Shown here piece after piece: positions 58,898 through 64,000 of a stretch of 64,000 bases of DNA. Numbering within the stretch: the stretch's first letter is position 1; each line of letters opens with the position of its first letter. The DNA is from Metasolibacillus meyeri (GTDB taxonomy: Bacteria > Bacillota > Bacilli > Bacillales_A > Planococcaceae). The translations under genes were made by a program, and so were the position numbers. The DNA lies in assembly GCF_003049505.1 (NCBI RefSeq), contig NZ_PYWN01000038.1, positions 37,285 to 101,284 of the forward strand, read 5' to 3'. The notes below the pieces were generated by a model. It saw only the letters and a list, made by a program, of their open reading frames with translations, was not told where the DNA came from and searched no databases.

Positions 58898-59500
58898 CTA
58901 AAATAATAAAGTATATACACATATGCGTTCATTCGCATTTGACTCATCTTTTAAACGCACTTCTCTATGTAACGTAAAAGGCGTGTCCTGCTCAAGATAA
59001 AATAAATAATCAATTGCTGGATAGTATAAAATAATATGTATATTTCTTGGGTGATATTCGAAAGAGTGTAATATATTCGCTACAACTTTGCGGAAAATAT
59101 CAAGAGAGAAAGGGTTAAAAAAGAAAAAGACATTTTCATTACTTTTCACGCTATATCGCTCTGCCAACATATGAAAAAAAGCGATAGGTACATGCTTTTT
59201 TTTCGCCTTTTCTAAGTAAGTCTCTTTATTATGCTGCGCTTCAACAAAAAACTTTTCATCCATTTCGATACCAACAACAGGAATGTGGAAACGATAATGA
59301 ATATAAATTGGCACGCGCCCCTTACCGCAACCAACATCTACAAATACCGCATTGTCTGGTAATATATATTCGTCAAAAAGTTGCTCCAATCCCGCGTAAG
59401 GCGTGGGCTCATAACGATGGTAATGTGTTAGTTTGGGAAAACCATATTGAAAGCCAACAGTATGAATACGTAATAATTTTTCAAATTCATGCTCTTTCAT
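58898..59500 (-). CDS. Class I SAM-dependent methyltransferase
   Basis: About 200 residues from an ATG at 59500 with GGAGG 6 nt upstream. Motif I is VFVDVGCGKGRVPIYIHYRF (about 73-92), then VVGIEMDEKF and FFFFNPFSLDIF. The longer frame to 59602 would run through a terminator and is rejected. The acceptor substrate is not known. Confidence 0.82.
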   Translation of the reverse strand: MKEHEFEKLLRIHTVGFQYGFPKLTHYHRYEPTPYAGLEQLFDEYILPDNAVFVDVGCGKGRVPIYIHYRFHIPVVGIEMDEKFFVEAQHNKETYLEKAKKKHVPIAFFHMLAERYSVKSNENVFFFFNPFSLDIFRKVVANILHSFEYHPRNIHIILYYPAIDYLFYLEQDTPFTLHREVRLKDESNANERICVYTLLF

Positions 59501-59558
59501 AGCGTACCTCCTCACTATAATTTTTAGCAAAACATGATCCATGATTCTTTGGCGCAAA

Positions 59559-59592
59559 GAAGCCGTCTCAAAATGACTTTTCAGACGGCTTC
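59559..59592 (-). terminator. Terminator after the SRPBCC gene
   Basis: GAAGCCGTCT and AGACGGCTTC perfect arms with inner pairing and TTTGCG after it on the minus strand, 11 nt past the stop. Confidence 0.75.
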
Positions 59593-59602
59593 TTGTTACC
59601 AA

Positions 59603-60049
59603 TTAATTGTTTACTTTACTAACCTCTTGAGCCATTGCTTGAACAAGTGCCTCTACCGTTTTCGGCACGAAACCTTCAAGCACAGGATTAATCATTGCAG
59701 CTAAAAATCCACCAGCGGTCATCGTCAAACTACCTGTTAATGAATAACTGCCACCATTAGCTGGTGTCATTTCAAAATAGCCACTACCATTTATATTATC
59801 GGACAAACCAACTAAATTAAAGGCTAATTTTTCTCCTTCTACACTTGCCGTTTCATCTAATTGTAATTTTACGGCCTTTTGAATAATACCAAAATCTCCT
59901 TGAAATACCCATATCATTTGCTGTGCAGAGGGTAATTCATGATGTAAATAACCCGGAATTAGCACTGCCCAACGCCCTTTATCTTGAATAAACTGCCATA
60001 AATCTTCTTTCGTAATTTGAATCACTTCTTGATGAACACTTGTTGTCAT
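59603..60049 (-). CDS. SRPBCC (CoxG-like) family protein
   Basis: A 148-residue START/SRPBCC-fold protein. It opens TTSVHQEVIQITKEDLWQFIQD and has a GSGYFEMTPANGGSYSLTGS strand pair and a C-terminal long helix. Such proteins bind hydrophobic ligands; CoxG is one subgroup. The ligand is unknown. It is a single gene. Confidence 0.75.
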   Translation of the reverse strand: MTTSVHQEVIQITKEDLWQFIQDKGRWAVLIPGYLHHELPSAQQMIWVFQGDFGIIQKAVKLQLDETASVEGEKLAFNLVGLSDNINGSGYFEMTPANGGSYSLTGSLTMTAGGFLAAMINPVLEGFVPKTVEALVQAMAQEVSKVNN

Positions 60050-60257
60050 ACCCCAATCCCCCTAAACAATCAATTATGCCTCGGTTCAGTTTTTTTCAAA
60101 CTGACCCGTTCAGGCTTTCTCTTAACTTAGCACATACTAAATCAAGAGAAATATACTTCATATAGTAGCAAATAACGTGTTTTTTAACAATTAAAGGGGC
60201 AACCTTTTAATAGCAGAATCGTATTTAATAATAACACATGAAATGGAGGCGTTTTGA

Positions 60258-60572
60258 ATGTTAGTCACAACAACAAATAACCTTGAGGGCAAAACAATTG
60301 AAACTTATCATGGCATTGTAACAGGTGAGGCGATTATGGGGGCAAACGTTGTACGCGATATTTTCGCGTCTGTTACAGATATTATCGGTGGACGTAGCGG
60401 TGCATATGAAGAGAAATTATCAGAAGGTAGACAAATTGCGATTGATGAAATGATTGGACGTGCTAAGCAATTAGGTGCAAATGCTGTCATTGGTGTGGAT
60501 TTGGACTTCGAAACGATACGCGATGGCATGATGATGGTTGTTGCCACTGGTACAGCAGTCACATATCGTTAA
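60258..60572 (+). CDS. YbjQ/UPF0145 family protein
   Basis: A 104-residue heavy-metal-binding-like YbjQ protein. [20 protein letters not shown] (about 20-39), the [11 protein letters not shown] loop and the [17 protein letters not shown] strand are family marks. The function is unknown. It lies alone after a 208-base gap that has a CAATTATGCCTCGG copy of the mosaic repeat palindrome (about 60071). Confidence 0.88.
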   Translation: MLVTTTNNLEGKTIETYHGIVTGEAIMGANVVRDIFASVTDIIGGRSGAYEEKLSEGRQIAIDEMIGRAKQLGANAVIGVDLDFETIRDGMMMVVATGTAVTYR

Positions 60573-60609
60573 AGTGAGAGATTTAAAACAGATGCATTGT
60601 AGTTAAAGT

Positions 60610-60664
60610 AAAACCCGAACATTAGCAAAACGCTCCGGCAATATTTTGCTAATGTTCGGGTTTC
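60610..60664 (+). terminator. Terminator after the YbjQ-family gene
   Basis: AAACCCGAACATTAGCAAAA and its complement TTTTGCTAATGTTCGGGTTT are perfect 20-base arms, followed by CTT. A very strong stem. Confidence 0.88.
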
Positions 60665-60913
60665 TTAATTCGATCGTTTAATTTATTTAGTAACTAAGAT
60701 TATTTCTTTCGATTCTTTATTTAATATTTCTATGGATGTAAAGTGAATAGATTAGCACGACTAAGAGAAGTAAGGGAGTTTGCTATTTATTTTCTTTAGT
60801 TTAGCATCCATGTTTGCTTTTGCTTCCAGCTAAAATCCTTCATACAAAATATTACTTATGTAACCATTTCATTATTTTAACTACTTATTTTTCTTTTTAT
60901 TATGATGTTTCCT

Positions 60914-60942
60914 TTGACATTTGTTCTGAAATCATGTAAATT
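60914..60942 (+). promoter_or_regulatory. Promoter of guaC
   Basis: TTGACA (60914-60919) and TAAATT (60937-60942) with a 17-nt spacer. A CGAAC box follows at about 60952. The preceding 250 bases have no gene. Confidence 0.7.
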
Positions 60943-61003
60943 ACCAAATGGCGAACAATTTCGTCTGTAATAAAAAAAATATTCGTTTTTAGAGGTGCTT
61001 ACT

Positions 61004-61990
61004 ATGATGGATAACGTATTTGATTATGAAGATATTCAATTAATACCTAATAAATGTATCGTAGACAGCCGTTCACAATGTGATACGTCTGTTACACTTG
61101 GTGGACATAAATTTAAATTACCTGTTGTACCTGCTAATATGCAAACAATCATTGATGAAAAAATTGCTTTAATGTTAGCTGAAGGGGGCTATTTCTATAT
61201 AATGCACCGCTTCAATCCAGAAACGCGTATCGACTTTATTAAAAATATGCATGCTCGTGGTTTAATCGCTTCAATTAGCGTTGGTGTAAAAGAAGAGGAA
61301 TACGCTTTTGTAGAGCAATTAGCGGCTGAAAACTTAGTGCCTGAATTCGTCACAATTGATATCGCACACGGTCATTCAAACGCAGTAATTCGTATGATTC
61401 AGCATTTGAAAAAGCATTTACCAGGCAGCTTTGTTATCGCTGGTAATGTTGGTACACCAGAAGCTGTGCGTGAGCTTGAAAACGCCGGTGCTGATGCAAC
61501 AAAAGTTGGAATTGGACCAGGTAAAGTATGTATTACAAAAATTAAAACAGGCTTCGGTACAGGTGGCTGGCAATTAGCAGCTTTACGCTGGTGTGCCAAA
61601 GCTGCGTCAAAGCCAATTATCGCAGATGGCGGTATTCGTACACATGGTGATATCGCAAAATCTGTGCGCTTCGGTGCAACGATGGTGATGATCGGTTCAT
61701 TATTCGCAGGTCATGAGGAATCGCCAGGTGAAACAATCGAAGTAGATGGTAAAGTTGTGAAAGAATACTTCGGTTCAGCCTCTGAATTCCAAAAAGGCGA
61801 AAAGAAAAACGTTGAAGGCAAAAAGATGTATGTTGACCATAAAGGTCCTTTAAAGGATACACTAATTGAAATGGAGCAAGATTTACAATCCTCTATTTCA
61901 TACGCAGGTGGCACAAAGCTCGATTCTATCCGCACGGTTGACTATGTTGTTGTGAAAAACTCTATCTTTAATGGAGATAAAGTATACTAA
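61004..61990 (+). CDS. guaC: GMP reductase
   Basis: A 328-residue IMPDH/GMPR-fold enzyme that turns GMP to IMP with NADPH. The start at 61004 follows [27 protein letters not shown] opens it, and the active-site loop [18 protein letters not shown] with the catalytic Cys (about 173) and the [14 protein letters not shown] motif are intact. There is no CBS insert, which separates it from IMP dehydrogenase. Confidence 0.95.
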   Translation: MMDNVFDYEDIQLIPNKCIVDSRSQCDTSVTLGGHKFKLPVVPANMQTIIDEKIALMLAEGGYFYIMHRFNPETRIDFIKNMHARGLIASISVGVKEEEYAFVEQLAAENLVPEFVTIDIAHGHSNAVIRMIQHLKKHLPGSFVIAGNVGTPEAVRELENAGADATKVGIGPGKVCITKIKTGFGTGGWQLAALRWCAKAASKPIIADGGIRTHGDIAKSVRFGATMVMIGSLFAGHEESPGETIEVDGKVVKEYFGSASEFQKGEKKNVEGKKMYVDHKGPLKDTLIEMEQDLQSSISYAGGTKLDSIRTVDYVVVKNSIFNGDKVY

Positions 61991-61999
61991 ATACGTCCA

Positions 62000-62034
62000 C
62001 AAAGCAGTTGGGAAACATTTTCCCAACCGCTTTG
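62000..62034 (+). terminator. Terminator after guaC
   Basis: CAAAGCAGTTGGGAA and TTCCCAACCGCTTTG arms, one mismatch, with an ACATT-type loop and TTCATTTTATTC after it. Confidence 0.85.
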
Positions 62035-62039
62035 TTCAT

Positions 62040-62120
62040 TTTATTCTACGTTTTTCGGCATTTATTCCACATTTTTCAGAGTTTATTCCACGTTTTTCGA
62101 AATTTATTCTACGTTTTAAA
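62040..62120. repeat. 21-bp tandem repeat, about four units
   Basis: Units of the form TTTATTCYACRTTTTTCRRNN start at 62040, 62061, 62082 and 62103 (last one partial). A one-unit copy with the same TTTAAATTTATGTACTC tail lies after the ldh terminator at 63599-63629. The other bases to ldh (62121-62280) show an AATCTAA/TTAGATT inverted repeat (62221-62248) and no gene. Confidence 0.75.
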
Positions 62121-62280
62121 TTTATGTACTCCCTCCCAAATAACATATACATATTTTAACATTTAATAACGTCTGGAGATAAGAGTAACAGGTAAATGAC
62201 AGAACGCTTCAGTTAATTTAAATCTAATGAATTGTTCAAATTTAGATTATATTAAATGCTATAATTTTCTTAAATACCAG

Positions 62281-63390
<1,110 letters not shown>

Positions 63391-63559
63391 ATGAAGCTAC
63401 TTGAAGAATAAATCGAACTATCAAAAATAAATCATTATATGGTTTACTATAACAATTATTATGATTAGTGGAACTTAAAAAAGATGACCCCTATTCAATA
63501 TAGGAATCACCTTCTAACTGCTTAATTTTTTATTGTGTCCTTTTAGTTCTTTCAACCAT

Positions 63560-63596
63560 AAAGCGATTGGGGAAACATTTCCCCAATCGTTTTTTG
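63560..63596 (+). terminator. Terminator downstream of ldh
   Basis: CGATTGGGGAA and TTCCCCAATCG perfect arms with an ACAT loop and six T. It is 170 nt past the ldh stop and is the sister of the guaC terminator module. Bases 63391-63559 show no gene. Confidence 0.8.
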
Positions 63597-63619
63597 GATT
63601 TTATTCTACGTTTTTAAAT

Positions 63620-63856
63620 TTATGTACTCATCATACCAACAATGCATTTGAAGGCGTGCCTTGATTTTTTCTTCTTTTTAAAGCCTTCCTTAGAATCCAG
63701 AATAATAACCGTCTTCCCAAGTCACACTCTTATATAGAGCGATTGAAAATGAACAGGACCAACAATACCTTTCTTTTCATACTCCGTCCCATCGCTTTGC
63801 TCAAATTCAGTACGCACAAACCATCTGTTACCAAATCCTAATTCTATATACTTCAC
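63620..63856 (-). pseudogene. Small conserved protein gene (DUF3977-like) with an in-frame stop
   Basis: A 79-codon frame with GTG start at 63856 and GGAGGG 8 nt upstream. It reads KYIELGFGNRWFVRTEFEQS, then ...KKGIVGPVHFQSLYIRV, a TGA at 63722-63724, and on in the same frame LGKTVIILDSKEGFKKKKKS... to a TAA at 63620. From memory this is the 78-residue DUF3977 family, where Trp stands at that codon, so TGG to TGA is the likely change. The coding sense continues past the stop. Confidence 0.65.
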
Positions 63857-63879
63857 CGACAAATCCCTCCACTCAATTA

Positions 63880-64000
63880 TGATTGCATCTAGATTTTTTC
63901 GAGCTTGCTTGAAAAATTCCTCTTCTTATGGAAGTGGTGCCACTATGCTTTCGATACAAAAAGAATTTGTCGCTGACGTTACACTTTCGCGACAGGAGAA
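63880..64000. repeat. Mosaic repeat copy at the right window edge
   Basis: ATTGCATCTAGATTTTTTCG with a GAGCTTGCTTGAAAAATTC hairpin matches 5186-5220, TATGGAAGTGG matches about 5322-5332, and the last 51 bases match 41861-41911 at 48 positions. So boxes found apart elsewhere are joined here. The element is cut by the window end. Confidence 0.72.

Noticed and set aside
58898..59602. Longer 234-residue form of the methyltransferase
   Set aside because: It would translate the terminator at 59559-59592; the ATG at 59500 has a strong GGAGG site.
60945..60992. PurR box pair ahead of guaC
   Set aside because: One CGAAC and one inverted CGAAT-like site exist, but flanks match the PurBox poorly.
62040..62120. 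Tandem units looked at as a CRISPR array or as part of a short open frame at 61971-62159
   Set aside because: Units are contiguous 21-mers without spacers, and the frame overlaps guaC and has no ribosome binding site.

Overview
The window reads as the chromosome of a low-GC Gram-positive spore-forming bacterium of the order Bacillales, most likely Planococcaceae (Lysinibacillus/Solibacillus-like). The call rests on the gene order rpoBC-rpsL-rpsG-fusA-tuf and ctsR-mcsA-mcsB-clpC-radA, on sigH between rpmG and the mrnC-rlmB-yacP group, on strong AGGAGG ribosome binding sites with ATG, GTG and TTG starts, and on Fur, CodY, CtsR, T-box and L10-leader control elements. No rRNA, tRNA, CRISPR array, insertion sequence or prophage was seen.

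Layout. Positions 1-153 hold the start of a response regulator on the minus strand. Positions 239-17918 are the translation and transcription super-cluster, all minus strand: tuf, fusA, rpsG, rpsL, ybxF, rpoC, rpoB, a 16S-type methyltransferase, rplL, rplJ, rplA, rplK, nusG, secE, rpmG. Then come sigH, rae1 (yacP), rlmB, mrnC, cysS with a cysteine T-box leader, gltX and ispF (17994-24482). In Bacillus ispF and ispD are adjacent. Here they are separated by about 12.7 kb (24.5-37.2 kb) holding an unusual serine acetyltransferase, a Fur-box-controlled ferredoxin/thioredoxin reductase-like flavoprotein, and an AT-rich class I lanthipeptide locus. The ancestral order resumes with ispD, yacL, radA (disA is missing), a soluble chemoreceptor, clpC, mcsB, mcsA and ctsR. 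The remainder (46.7-64 kb) is mixed metabolism: small membrane proteins, a HemAT-type oxygen sensor, an acyl-CoA thioesterase, aldehyde dehydrogenase with its DUF779 partner, rluF, a cupin, the liv branched-chain amino acid ABC operon, guaC and ldh.

Most interesting system. Between 27.3 and 36.8 kb lies a compact lanthipeptide locus: lanA (52 codons, found by hand because it is short), lanB, lanT and lanC on the minus strand, and divergently a TetR-family regulator with its own palindromic operator, a small two-helix membrane protein, and an S41 protease resembling the nisin-resistance protein NSR. The predicted core peptide has Cys exactly every fifth residue. Its S-x3-C-P-T-x2-C-x-T-x2-C ring pattern recalls the C-terminus of class II two-component beta peptides (lacticin 3147 A2, haloduracin beta), yet it sits with class I LanB/LanC enzymes. 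No LanP, LanI, LanFEG or LanRK is present, so self-protection by the NSR-like protease and control by TetR is the simplest hypothesis.

The intergenic DNA carries several dispersed repeat families: a mosaic element with an AATTACG...CGTAATT palindrome, one copy of which lies inside the cysS T-box leader; GTGCCTGGCAC palindromes; a GGCTGT hairpin family; and a hairpin plus 21-bp tandem module downstream of both guaC and ldh. All assignments are from reading the sequence and from memory of the families; no database search was run.
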